A stretch of 20,039 nt of DNA from a virus. The notes beneath the pieces are model-generated. The model searched no databases and was not told the origin of the DNA. It saw nothing but the letters and a program-made list of their open reading frames with translations. This document shows, in pieces, positions 1 to 6,484 of the stretch. How positions within the stretch are numbered: position 1 is the stretch's first letter; each line of letters begins with the position of its first letter. The stretch covers positions 1-20,039 of IMG/VR virus record IMGVR_UViG_3300034375_003059. The stretch is one strand, 5' to 3'. The position numbers and the translations under genes are program-made.

Positions 1-13
1 GATTACTGGAAAG

Positions 14-37
14 GGAGGTTGAAAGGCCTCCTTTTTT
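14..37 (+). terminator. Intrinsic terminator closing an upstream gene
   Basis: Bases 14-20 pair with 25-31 (GGAGG with CCTCC plus two G-T wobbles) around a GAAA tetraloop. A run of six T follows. No gene is visible before it in the window, so it ends a transcript arriving from the left. Confidence 0.75.
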
Positions 38-49
38 ATTGCTTATTGT

Positions 50-78
50 TTTGAAATTTCAAAAAAGCTTTATATTTT
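50..78 (+). promoter_or_regulatory. Weak Bacteroidota-type promoter candidate
   Basis: TTTG at 50-53 and TATATTTT at 71-78 resemble the Bacteroidota -33 TTTG and -7 TAnnTTTG boxes. The -7 box lacks its final G, and the 17-base gap is shorter than the usual 19-21. It lies just after a terminator and 24 bases before a start codon, which is the main support. Confidence 0.25.
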
Positions 79-102
79 AGCAGAACACAAACACAGAATA
101 TT

Positions 103-465
103 ATGACACGAATAAACGTAGCAGTTAAGCCAATGGAATTAAACAACAGAATGTTGATGGCTGAACACAGAGAAATCAAAAGGATTCCAAATTGTATCAA
201 AAAAGGTCGCTATAATCTTGATGGCATTCCAGAACAGTTCACTTTAGGAAAAGGCCATGTGAAATTCTTTTACAATAAATTAGAATATCTTCATGATCGT
301 TATGTTGATTTGTACAATGAATGTATCAACAGAGGTTTTAACGTGACAAACTATGAAGAAGCTTTCAAAGATTTACCTAATGAACTTTACAACTGGTATA
401 ACGAGACAGAGCAAGACAGAGAGATAATTTTAAAACGTATTGACGAACGATTAAATAAATTATAA
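103..465 (+). CDS. Hypothetical protein, 120 aa
   Basis: Function not recognised. The product is a charged, probably helical soluble protein with no signal peptide or membrane segment. Its middle is rich in Tyr and Asn, and its end is strongly helical (residues about 85-120, with EAFKDLPNELYNWYNETEQDRE). The start follows a terminator and a possible promoter. Base composition is ordinary, with many TG and CA dinucleotides, unlike the structural genes further right. The ORF is clean and ends in TAA. Small proteins like this are common in the early or accessory parts of phage and plasmid genomes, but that is inference only. Confidence 0.7.
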   Translation: MTRINVAVKPMELNNRMLMAEHREIKRIPNCIKKGRYNLDGIPEQFTLGKGHVKFFYNKLEYLHDRYVDLYNECINRGFNVTNYEEAFKDLPNELYNWYNETEQDREIILKRIDERLNKL

Positions 466-475
466 ACATAACTTT

Positions 476-512
476 GTCCCAAGTATATGAGATAAATGGG
501 ACTAACGGACAA
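476..512. repeat. Intergenic inverted repeat with two alternative pairings
   Basis: GTCCCA at 476-481 can pair with TGGGAC at 497-502. Alternatively TTGTCC at 474-479 can pair with GGACAA at 507-512. The two pairings are mutually exclusive and there is no T tract, so this is not a standard terminator. It lies 28 bases or less before the start at 530 and could act on translation or be a remnant of a mobile cassette border. Confidence 0.4.
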
Positions 513-529
513 GAATAAAAACAGTAACG

Positions 530-745
530 ATGAAAGATAAATTAGAACAAATATTTGACAAGCACCACGAGGGTTTTGCAGTTTACAATAAAGATGAAAT
601 CATCAAAGAGTTATTGGTTTTATTTAATGTTGTAGGGCAGAGCGAACAGTTACCTTGCGATTGTAATAAGTACCCAACTTATTTTGATGAGAGTGGTAAA
701 CCAAGGTGCAAGAATTGTAATGAGAGGAGTTGGTTAGCAAGGTAA
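530..745 (+). CDS. Small protein with a four-cysteine zinc-ribbon-like end, 71 aa
   Basis: The first 40 residues look helical (KDEIIKELLVLFNVV). The C-terminal part carries C43-x-C45 and C60-x2-C63, with aromatic and basic residues between and after, consistent with one zinc-binding knuckle or ribbon. Such small proteins may bind DNA, RNA or a protein partner; no specific family was recognised. The gene follows an inverted repeat and has the same ordinary composition as its neighbours. The short length is normal for phage accessory genes, and the spaced cysteine pairs argue that the frame is real. Confidence 0.65.
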   Translation: MKDKLEQIFDKHHEGFAVYNKDEIIKELLVLFNVVGQSEQLPCDCNKYPTYFDESGKPRCKNCNERSWLAR

Positions 746-760
746 TTGCCTACAACGTAC

Positions 761-840
761 TTGGCTATGAACTGAAAGCCGAACCACTAAAGATAAATTG
801 AAATACTAACCAAACAGAGGCTTTTTGTTTATAGCCTTTG
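761..840. repeat. Two intergenic hairpins between small genes
   Basis: The 115-base gap holds two hairpins. Bases 761-766 pair with 777-782 (GGCT/AGCC core) with a 10-base loop. Bases 815-822 pair with 833-840 (eight pairs, one wobble, AGGCT/AGCCT core) with a 10-base loop. A GCCTACAACG stretch lies just upstream at 748-757. The second hairpin has Ts in its loop but no clear T tract after it. The gaps around the neighbouring small genes also hold palindromes. Confidence 0.4.
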
Positions 841-860
841 TTATAAAACGTTTTTGAGCG

Positions 861-1232
861 ATGGAAAAAGAATTTACAAGAGAAGAAAACCCTAACCTTT
901 TTAAGTTGTGGGACTTGAAATGTGTGCAGCGTTGGAAAGATGACCAAAAGCATTTAAAAGATTGGTATAGCTTTGAAATATATGCTAAGACCACAAAAGA
1001 TTTAGAAATGAGCGTATGGAATGGCACACACCCAGTTGATGAAAATACAACTAAACATATTTGCAAAGCAGGAAGTAAAGTTAGGGTTTGGATGGTAAGT
1101 AGATTTGGTGATGTTGGTGTTACTGATAATTTGGAAACGCCAAAAGGATATGATGTGCGTGGATTAGATGCAGACGTTGACTTAATAGACTATGAGTTTA
1201 TAGAACGTGGTGCGGTGGCAAATGTTTTATAA
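861..1232 (+). CDS. Hypothetical protein, 123 aa
   Basis: Not assigned to a family. The product is a soluble protein rich in Trp, Asp, Lys and Val: an N-terminal charged part (residues 1-45), then alternating hydrophobic stretches (SKVRVWMVSRFGDVGVTDNL at about 71-90) that suggest beta strands. There is no signal peptide or membrane segment. Composition is ordinary, with frequent TG and CA. The open frames on the opposite strand across this gene look like shadows, because this one keeps plausible codon use and the same strand as every neighbour. Palindromic gaps flank it on both sides. Confidence 0.65.
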   Translation: MEKEFTREENPNLFKLWDLKCVQRWKDDQKHLKDWYSFEIYAKTTKDLEMSVWNGTHPVDENTTKHICKAGSKVRVWMVSRFGDVGVTDNLETPKGYDVRGLDADVDLIDYEFIERGAVANVL

Positions 1233-1238
1233 CGCCAA

Positions 1239-1268
1239 AGCGAAAAGCCGTTTCAATGGCTCTTTGCT
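1239..1268. repeat. Imperfect hairpin after the 123-aa gene
   Basis: AGCGAAAAGCC at 1239-1249 pairs with GGCTCTTTGCT at 1258-1268 with one mismatch and one wobble, leaving an 8-base loop. No T tract follows. A second small palindrome, CGTCA at 1344-1348 with TGACG at 1355-1359, lies in the same 149-base gap. Confidence 0.45.
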
Positions 1269-1381
1269 GACCGTTGAAGAGCGTTTTAATGCGAATTATT
1301 TATTGAGAAGAAGTAAAACAAGAAATTAAAAAACTTTAAATACCGTCAGTGTATTGACGCAAATAAATTAAATAGAAGATT

Positions 1382-1708
1382 ATGAAAATGACGAACGAAG
1401 AAATTAAGGAAGTATTAGATGCTTTTGATTTAGGGAAGCAAATTGAAGAGTACGGAGAACAAGAAAAGTATTGGTTTAAATTTTTAGGAGAAAAAGAAGT
1501 TATGATAAGGCTAATTTCAAGAGGGGTTGAATACAGAGTTAAACCCGAACCGGAAAAGGTAGAGCTTTACGGTAGGTTTAATTTAGGTAACTCCGTATTA
1601 GACTTTACAGAGGATATCTGGGTAGAGTCAGACACTCATAAACTCTCCTACCTATTAGACGAAAATGGAGAGCCGATTTGCGATAGTATTAAACTTGAGA
1701 AGCTATAA
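1382..1708 (+). CDS. Hypothetical protein, 108 aa
   Basis: Function not recognised. It is an acidic soluble protein with a helical first third (residues 1-28, rich in Glu and Lys), followed by likely beta strands around residues 32-70 (YWFKFLGEKEVMIRLISRGVEYRVKPEP split by turns). A strong terminator follows, six bases after the stop, so this is the last gene of its transcript. A second in-frame ATG lies two codons downstream and cannot be excluded as the start. Hand counting gives about 12 TG and 8 CA over 327 bases. That is fewer than the genes to its left and far more than the genes to its right, so the gene sits at the compositional boundary. Confidence 0.7.
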   Translation: MKMTNEEIKEVLDAFDLGKQIEEYGEQEKYWFKFLGEKEVMIRLISRGVEYRVKPEPEKVELYGRFNLGNSVLDFTEDIWVESDTHKLSYLLDENGEPICDSIKLEKL

Positions 1709-1713
1709 ATTAA

Positions 1714-1738
1714 GGAGAGGTTAACGCCTCTCTTTTTT
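1714..1738 (+). terminator. Intrinsic terminator
   Basis: GAGAGG at 1715-1720 pairs with CCTCTC at 1727-1732 around a 6-base loop and is followed directly by six T. It starts six bases after the stop of the preceding gene and marks the end of the ordinary-composition block. Confidence 0.85.
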
Positions 1739-1740
1739 AT

Positions 1741-2217
1741 TAAGTCTAACGATCTAAAAGCTAAAAACACCTCCTAAAACTATACTAACTAAACTACCGG
1801 ATTAAACTACTTAAACCTAACTAAACTCGCCTCCTCTTAAAAAGCTAACTACTTAATTATTAGACGTTTTAATCGTTCGAAAGGGTTCGAAAGGATTAAC
1901 TAAGGGTTAATAAAGGGTTAGAAACCGTTACGGAATCGTTCGAAATATAGAAGTAGAAACTTAAGTTAAAGCTTAATATAATTTAATCTATCTAGTAAGC
2001 TAACGCGTAACGTACCTACCGGACTACGTCCTTACCGACTACGATTTTTAAAAGAAGCGATTTAAAGAACTTTCTAAGACTTAGATAATAGATAATACTA
2101 TTTTATATTTAAAGTTAACGAGAGAGGCTAAAAAAGGGTTTAAATCGGATTTATTTATTTAAGGTTAAGGTTAAGATTTAACTTTTAAGTTAGAAGAGGG
2201 TTTAGTATATTTACGAT
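1741..2217 (+). promoter_or_regulatory. Repeat-rich gene-free leader, probable control region
   Basis: I see no gene in these 477 bases. The stretch has no TG and one CA (near 1769). It carries short repeats: GTTCGAAAG at 1875-1883 and 1885-1893, GTTCGAAA at 1938-1945, AAGGGTTA around 1902-1920, and GGTTAAGGTTAAG near 2163-2175. A 14-base element at 1885-1898 and a 15-base element at 1973-1987 (TTAATATAATTTAAT) recur exactly in the gap at 14359-14533. TATAAT at 1977-1982 could be a -10 box. Placed between a terminator and a long same-strand operon, it probably holds the promoter and regulator sites of that operon; an origin or packaging site is an alternative. Confidence 0.5.
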
Positions 2218-2466
2218 ATGAATATAGACGACGCTATACGAAGGACGGGTTATAAGGCTAATATAGAAGACTTTAAGACCGTAGTAGAGTGGTATATTAA
2301 GGAGAAGAAAGGAGTAGACGTTAAGATAGACTTATACTCGGAAGCTATTATGGGACGTAATAGAATTAATCCTATAGTCTTTAATCTCCACGTTAAGAGA
2401 CTACTTAGAGCCTACGTATACGCTTTAGAGTATTATAGAAACGATTATAAAAATGATATCGATTAA
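2218..2466 (+). CDS. Hypothetical protein, 82 aa
   Basis: Not recognised. It is a small, largely helical soluble protein with basic and aromatic residues (KTVVEWYIKEKKG at about 20-32, LHVKRLLRAYVYALEYYRND at about 57-76). It is the first gene after the 477-base leader. Its 3' end overlaps the next start by 14 bases, which implies translational coupling. TG and CA occur mainly where Met, Trp, His or a start codon needs them. Position before the tail genes suggests a minor morphogenesis or head-tail role, but no motif supports a specific one. Confidence 0.7.
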   Translation: MNIDDAIRRTGYKANIEDFKTVVEWYIKEKKGVDVKIDLYSEAIMGRNRINPIVFNLHVKRLLRAYVYALEYYRNDYKNDID

Positions 2467-2686
2467 AGAAAGAGGATTACCGGAGACGGATAGGACTTAC
2501 CTAATACTATCTCCTGATTACGAGTCTAAGCCTTTCGAAGCTTACTTAGACGATAACGGCGACTGGCACGATGCGAGAGTACCTAAGAGCGGATTAGCTT
2601 TTATATTTTACGAGGTAACGCATTACGAACCGGTAGACCTATTAGAGAATATAGATGATTTAGAAAATGAAGAAGACGAAAGTTAA
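2453..2686 (+). CDS. Acidic hypothetical protein, 77 aa
   Basis: Not recognised. The first 60 residues have a strand-like pattern (TYLILSPDY, SGLAFIFYEVTHYEP), and the last 15 are almost all acidic (LLENIDDLENEEDES). There is no signal peptide or membrane segment. It overlaps the genes on both sides: 14 bases with the previous gene and 20 with the next. Such dense overlap in a phage operon supports all three being translated. An acidic tail is seen in some small DNA-mimic or assembly proteins, but nothing here is diagnostic. Confidence 0.7.
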   Translation: MISIKERGLPETDRTYLILSPDYESKPFEAYLDDNGDWHDARVPKSGLAFIFYEVTHYEPVDLLENIDDLENEEDES

Positions 2687-2843
2687 ATTTAAGACCTTAG
2701 AGGGTACGATCGAACACGGGTATATCGACGGATATTTACCAGGCTCGGGTATCGATGCTTATGCTATCGTAATTTTAGGAAGTCAGATTAAGCTAATTAA
2801 TATAAAAATGTTAGAAGTAATCGGAAACGAAGTAGAGCTATGA
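2667..2843 (+). CDS. Small hypothetical protein, 58 aa
   Basis: A short frame running from ATG at 2667 to TGA at 2841-2843. The translation begins MKKTKVKFKTLEGTIEHGYI and ends MLEVIGNEVEL. It reads as a compact beta-rich protein, basic at the start, with a GSGIDAYAIVILGSQIKLI core. The stop overlaps the next start as ATGA, and the start lies within the previous gene, the usual arrangement in this operon. Without it the gap before the tail chaperone would be the only sizeable one in this tightly packed stretch. Function unknown. Confidence 0.65.
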   Translation: MKKTKVKFKTLEGTIEHGYIDGYLPGSGIDAYAIVILGSQIKLINIKMLEVIGNEVEL

Positions 2844-3526
2844 TAAAAGGACACTTAGTAAGAAACGAAGAAAGAATAGACTTTTCTATACCGAGCGGTT
2901 GGAACGAGTTAACCTTAGAAACCTTCGAAAAGGTTAAAGAGGATAGTGACGCTTTAGAAGTATTCTCCGCTTTATCCGGATTAGATATAGAGTTTATTAA
3001 GCTATGCGACGTAAAGGAGGTAGAGTTCGTAGTATCGCAGTTAGAGACGTTATTTAACGAGAAAGACTTAGAAGACTTAAAGGAGGTAGTAGATAGCTTT
3101 ACTATTAGAGGTAGGACGTTTAGACTTCCTTCCGATCTCCTTAGTATTAAAGCCGGTCAGTACTGGGATATTAAGAAAGTAGAGGAGCTTTATCGAGGTA
3201 AACCTAACGAAGCGGTAAGAGCATTAATATCTTACTTAGCTATAGAAGAGGGTAAGGAGTACGATTATAAGGACGTAGAGGAAAAGTTAGAACTATTTAA
3301 AGAGTTAGACGTAGAGAGAGCTTTTAAGATTCGCTCTTTTTTTTTAGGCAATCTAATCTTATCTACGACAGATTTAAACCTCTCTTCGATAAAGAGTATG
3401 AAGCGAAAGAACTTAAAGCGGGGTACGATACTATTAGCCGTAAGTACGGCTCTTTACTTACCGTCTATAGCTTGGCTCAAGATAAAGCGATTATTTCGGC
3501 TATTTTCGGGGAAAAAGAAAAGATAA
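2840..3526 (+). CDS. Tail assembly chaperone, short (G-like) form
   Basis: A 228-residue product resembling Bacteroidota-phage tail assembly chaperones: an N-terminal part like IPSGWNELTLETFEKV at residues 17-32, then an FSALSGLD stretch, a beta part (FTIRGRTFRLPSDLLSI), a GQYWDI motif near residues 126-131, and a helical C-terminal part ending in FF before a run of nine T. Chaperones of this kind bind the tape measure during tail-tube assembly and are not kept in the virion. The last 60 residues, after the T run, are basic and hydrophobic and unlike the rest; the main functional product may be the frameshifted form. The start overlaps the previous stop as ATGA. The role is inferred from pattern and context. 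Confidence 0.65.
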   Translation: MIKGHLVRNEERIDFSIPSGWNELTLETFEKVKEDSDALEVFSALSGLDIEFIKLCDVKEVEFVVSQLETLFNEKDLEDLKEVVDSFTIRGRTFRLPSDLLSIKAGQYWDIKKVEELYRGKPNEAVRALISYLAIEEGKEYDYKDVEEKLELFKELDVERAFKIRSFFLGNLILSTTDLNLSSIKSMKRKNLKRGTILLAVSTALYLPSIAWLKIKRLFRLFSGKKKR

Positions 3527-3612
3527 CGGACTATAGCGTAGGAGAAGTCTTTACGTATATGTTAGTTAAACAGGAAAAGAATGAATGCGATTATAAATAT
3601 CAGAGAGAATGA
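2840..3612 (+). CDS. Tail assembly chaperone, -1 frameshifted (GT-like) fusion
   Basis: The -1 frame after the T9 run is open from 3328 (TAA at 3325) to TGA at 3610-3612, with no ATG until about 3559, so it cannot be made whole without frameshifting. Slipping at T TTT TTT (3337-3343) gives 168 residues of the first frame plus 89 of the second, 257 in all. The added part reads as a good protein: RFKPLFDKEYEAKELKAGYD, then KYGSLLTVYSLAQDKA and YSVGEVFTYMLVKQEKNE. This matches the YG…L…D…V.E.L.YM pattern I associate with the T-like domain in Bacteroidota phages. Its TGA forms an ATGA overlap with the next start at 3609, which supports real use. A sequencing indel in the homopolymer is the alternative. 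Confidence 0.7.
3337..3345 (+). promoter_or_regulatory. -1 frameshift slippery site (T9 run)
   Basis: Nine T in a row, read in the zero frame as TCT TTT TTT TTA. They contain T TTT TTT, a perfect X XXY YYZ heptamer at 3337-3343. Both tRNA-Phe pairings survive a -1 slip. I did not identify a convincing stem-loop or pseudoknot downstream by eye. Confidence 0.65.
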
Positions 3613-4103
3613 ATTTAAATACAGTACAAGGAATATTTAAAGACTTAGCTACTAAGCATAAGGCTATTAAGACTTTTTATACAGGGATAGCTGGAGAGTT
3701 TAACACGGACTTCGATTTAAGTTATCCGGCGTTAATTATCGACCCGGTATCGATTACTAAGTCGGCGAGAGAAGGATTCTTCGTTAATAACTGGAATATA
3801 GTAATGGAGGTAATAGACCTTCTATCCGACGAGCGAACTATGGACGAGGTTAATACCGTCTTAGATTCTACTCAGAAGATATTAGACCAGGTTTTAACGA
3901 GGTTTATAACGGACTTTAACGATAAGTTAGTAGAGTATAATAACGAAGAGCATAGAGCGGACTTTACTATTCAAGATAACTTTACGGTCTTACCTTTAAT
4001 CGACGATACGGATAAGAGCCATACGGGGTGGCAGGTATCCTTTACTATAACCGAGCAAGTTAGATTCTCTACTTGTTGTAATTCAGATGTATTCGATGCC
4101 TAG
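3609..4103 (+). CDS. Tail terminator / tail completion-like protein
   Basis: A 164-residue soluble protein. The pattern YPALIIDPVSITKS (about 39-52), then WNIVMEVIDLLSDER and a helix DEVNTVLDSTQKILDQVLTRF, then a C-terminal strand GWQVSFTITEQVRF, resembles small tail-completion proteins (gpU-like) of Bacteroidota phages, which cap the tail tube and join it to the head. The start overlaps the stop of the frameshifted chaperone as ATGA, and the 3' end overlaps the next gene by 17 bases. Two adjacent cysteines near the end (CCNSD) are unusual for this phage, whose proteins are poor in Cys. Family assignment is by eye. Confidence 0.5.
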   Translation: MNLNTVQGIFKDLATKHKAIKTFYTGIAGEFNTDFDLSYPALIIDPVSITKSAREGFFVNNWNIVMEVIDLLSDERTMDEVNTVLDSTQKILDQVLTRFITDFNDKLVEYNNEEHRADFTIQDNFTVLPLIDDTDKSHTGWQVSFTITEQVRFSTCCNSDVFDA

Positions 4104-4557
4104 ACCTTTCTCCCAGACTAAGTTAAGAGTTAAGATAGCCTCTTTCGATATGATAGACGATATTATAGACGATCTAAATAAAGGAGATAAGAACGCCTCC
4201 GGAGATTTAGCTAAATCTTTAAAAGTCGAAGTAGCGGAGGGAGGTTCTTTAATATCGGTAAGGTTTAAAGCTAAGGAGTATTGGAAGTACGTAGACGGAG
4301 GAAGAAGACCAGGTAAACGACCTCCTATAGCTCCTTTAGAAAGGTGGATAGTAAAGAAATTAGGGTTATCCGACGAGGATAGTATTAAGTCTATAGCCTT
4401 CGCTATAGCTAATAAGATTAAGAAGAAAGGTATTAAGCCTACTTATATCTTTAGAGATAACGTAAGAAAGTTTAAAGGAAAATTACGTATATTATTAACG
4501 GACGTTAGTAAAGAGGACGTAACTAAAGAAATTAGAAAAATATTAAATAGAAAATGA
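4087..4557 (+). CDS. HK97 gp10-like neck / head-tail joining protein
   Basis: A 156-residue basic protein. The central pattern EYWKYVDGGRRPGKRPPIAP at about 63-82, followed by LERWIVKKLGL and later AFAIANKIKKKGIKP, is typical of the HK97 gp10-like family of connector/neck proteins. In that family a 'Y…G……PP…' loop precedes a helix, and a 'G..P..f' turn leads to the final helix. These proteins sit at the head-tail interface. A second in-frame ATG at 4096 (MPRPF) would shorten the overlap with the preceding gene from 17 to 8 bases and may be the true start. It overlaps the next start as ATGA. Confidence 0.65.
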   Translation: MYSMPRPFSQTKLRVKIASFDMIDDIIDDLNKGDKNASGDLAKSLKVEVAEGGSLISVRFKAKEYWKYVDGGRRPGKRPPIAPLERWIVKKLGLSDEDSIKSIAFAIANKIKKKGIKPTYIFRDNVRKFKGKLRILLTDVSKEDVTKEIRKILNRK

Positions 4558-4979
4558 GTACGATTTTAACAACGACTTACGGAGCTACCGTAACGATTAA
4601 CGGTAGTACATACGCCGTAGCTAATAACGAGAGTATAACTTTAACGGGAGAAGAAGCGGTAAAGCAGGTAGTTAGCGTACCTACTTCGGAGACTACTATA
4701 GCTAATTTAGGAGCGGTAGGACCAGCATCGTTAACAGACTTAAGCTACTTAGTAGTAATTAATAGAGACGGTACTAACTTCGTAAGGCTAAGGCTATCGG
4801 ATACGGGAGGAGCTACTATGGACGTTAAATTAGAGCCTAATAGAGCTTTTATCTTTAATAGTAGGGAGTTAAGCGTATCGGCTACAGAGGGAGCTTTCGC
4901 GTCTTTCTCTAATATCGATAATATTAAGGCTCAAGCGAATACTGCAGCTTGTGACGTAGAACTTTTATTAGCTTACTAA
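4554..4979 (+). CDS. Small beta-rich virion protein, 141 aa
   Basis: No family recognised with certainty. The product is Thr, Ala, Ser and Asn rich with alternating polarity throughout (TYGATVTINGSTYAV, LVVINRDGTNFVRLRL, GATMDVKLEPNRAFIFNS), consistent with a beta-sandwich. It has no signal peptide or transmembrane segment and few charged residues. Its size and place between a neck protein and large tail proteins suggest a minor structural or tail-associated protein. The motif 'VVINRDGTNFVRLRLSDTGG…DVKLEPNRAFIF' resembles small structural proteins that present a sample-dependent surface, but this is only a reading of the pattern. Start overlaps the previous stop as ATGA. Confidence 0.6.
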   Translation: MSTILTTTYGATVTINGSTYAVANNESITLTGEEAVKQVVSVPTSETTIANLGAVGPASLTDLSYLVVINRDGTNFVRLRLSDTGGATMDVKLEPNRAFIFNSRELSVSATEGAFASFSNIDNIKAQANTAACDVELLLAY

Positions 4980-4981
4980 TT

Positions 4982-6484
4982 ATGGCTTTAACGGTAACAC
5001 AGAGACCGGATAGCTATAGTGCCGCCTATTTACCGGTAGAGTATAAATTAACTTCGGACTTATCTCCTAATAGTATTTCCGGAGAGATCGATAGTAACGG
5101 TACTTTATTTGGTTCGGATAACTCAGGGGAGGATATTTTAGTAGGTACTCAGCCTTTACCTTTAGTAGTAGGCGATTACGTTTACTTAGAGAATGCCGGA
5201 GTCTATAACGGAGTACATAGAGTAAGCGGTATTAATAACGGAGTAGAGGGTATTAGCGTAACTGGTTTCTTTATAGATACTCCAGTAACTACTAATACTA
5301 CCTTACCTGGTATACTTAAGCAAGCGGTAGAGGTTAGTAAGTACTATAATAACTATTCGGCGGTATTAGACGTTTATATTAGCGGTTCTTTCGTAGTAAG
5401 GTTAAGAAAGAGGAGAGATTTTAATAACGAGTTCGTATTCGACTTATCTAGTATTATTCAGGAGTATTTAGGTAGCGACTTATTAGCTTTAGGAACTTCG
5501 ACTACTTTAACGGCTACGGACTTAGCTAAGAGCGTTTATATTCAGTACGCGGAGGAGTACGACGTAATAACCGACGGTATAGCGGATTTAACTTTAGGTT
5601 CTTTTACGGACGATAGCGTTAATACTTTTACGGCGGTTAATAGTACTATCCCTTACGTATTTATGAAAGACTTCTCTATATCTTCTACTAACTATAACTT
5701 ATCCGATTACTGGGAGAATAACATTACAGGTTCTAACACTTACGAGTTATTAACGGCTCAACCTAACGTAAGGATAAAAGCGGAGGATAGTTATCAGGTT
5801 AGCTTTATTAACGGAGCTACTCAATCGGGAGGTGTTCCTTGGGGTCCAGGTTCTATAGATTTAGACTTAATAGTAACGAGTTACGACTCTTCTAATAACG
5901 TTTTAGGTAGTAGTACGGTTAACGTTACGAGCGGTCAGGGAGATACGCTTATTAACGTTTATAACGTACCGGTAGGACCAAGTAACTTAGGAGCTAATAT
6001 ATCTACGGGAGCGGTTAAGTACGAAATCTATTTTAGATTAGCTGGTACTAAGATTACTAATACTAAGACTTTCTTAATCGTAGACGACTGTGAACGTATA
6101 GAGAGGCGTTTCGAGTGGGTTAATAAGTTAGGAGGCTTAGACTCTTTTACTTTTAAGGGTAAAGAGACTCGAGATATAGACGTAGAAAAAGAGACTTTTA
6201 AGAGGGTTATTAACTATCCGAGAACTTTACCGGAGAGATCGGTAACGACTTTCGGTGTAACTACTAAAGATATTTACACGGTTAATAGCGGTATCGTAGA
6301 TAAGGAGGAGAAAGAATGGCTAATCGACTTAGTAGAGTCTCCGGAGGTTTACTTAGTGGTTGACGGTTATAGATTACCGGTTCAGGTTAATACTACTTTC
6401 GGTATCGAGCAGTTAGCGGAGTATAGTTATAACGTGACTTTAGAATACGAATTAGCTTACGAAAAGATAATACAGAGAAATTAA
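4982..6484 (+). CDS. Putative distal tail / baseplate protein, 500 aa
   Basis: A long, beta-rich, Ser/Thr/Asn/Tyr-rich protein without membrane segments. Recognisable parts are a strand-rich N-terminal domain (about 1-110), a segment with SFVVRLRKRRDFNNEFVFDL at about 134-153 leading to a short helix (IIQEYLG), an Asn/Ser-rich middle domain with many loops, and a C-terminal domain starting FEWVNKLGGLDSFTFKGKE near residue 375. The 'NKLGGLDSFTF' phrase is one I associate with tail proteins of Bacteroidota phages. Its place before another large tail protein and the tape measure fits a baseplate or tail-tip role. It overlaps the next start by one base (TAATG). Confidence 0.5.
   Translation: MALTVTQRPDSYSAAYLPVEYKLTSDLSPNSISGEIDSNGTLFGSDNSGEDILVGTQPLPLVVGDYVYLENAGVYNGVHRVSGINNGVEGISVTGFFIDTPVTTNTTLPGILKQAVEVSKYYNNYSAVLDVYISGSFVVRLRKRRDFNNEFVFDLSSIIQEYLGSDLLALGTSTTLTATDLAKSVYIQYAEEYDVITDGIADLTLGSFTDDSVNTFTAVNSTIPYVFMKDFSISSTNYNLSDYWENNITGSNTYELLTAQPNVRIKAEDSYQVSFINGATQSGGVPWGPGSIDLDLIVTSYDSSNNVLGSSTVNVTSGQGDTLINVYNVPVGPSNLGANISTGAVKYEIYFRLAGTKITNTKTFLIVDDCERIERRFEWVNKLGGLDSFTFKGKETRDIDVEKETFKRVINYPRTLPERSVTTFGVTTKDIYTVNSGIVDKEEKEWLIDLVESPEVYLVVDGYRLPVQVNTTFGIEQLAEYSYNVTLEYELAYEKIIQRN

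Noticed and set aside
765-1066. Two overlapping - strand open frames
   Set aside because: Both lie opposite the 123-aa gene and its upstream gap, have no recognisable features, and run against the strand of every neighbour.
1861-1945. CRISPR array from the repeated TTCGAA-containing units
   Set aside because: The units are only 8-14 bases, irregularly spaced, and have no unique spacers of constant length.
3337-3345. Sequencing error in a homopolymer as sole explanation of the frame change
   Set aside because: Both frames read as protein, the slippery heptamer is canonical, and frameshifting is expected for this gene type. The error remains possible but is less likely.
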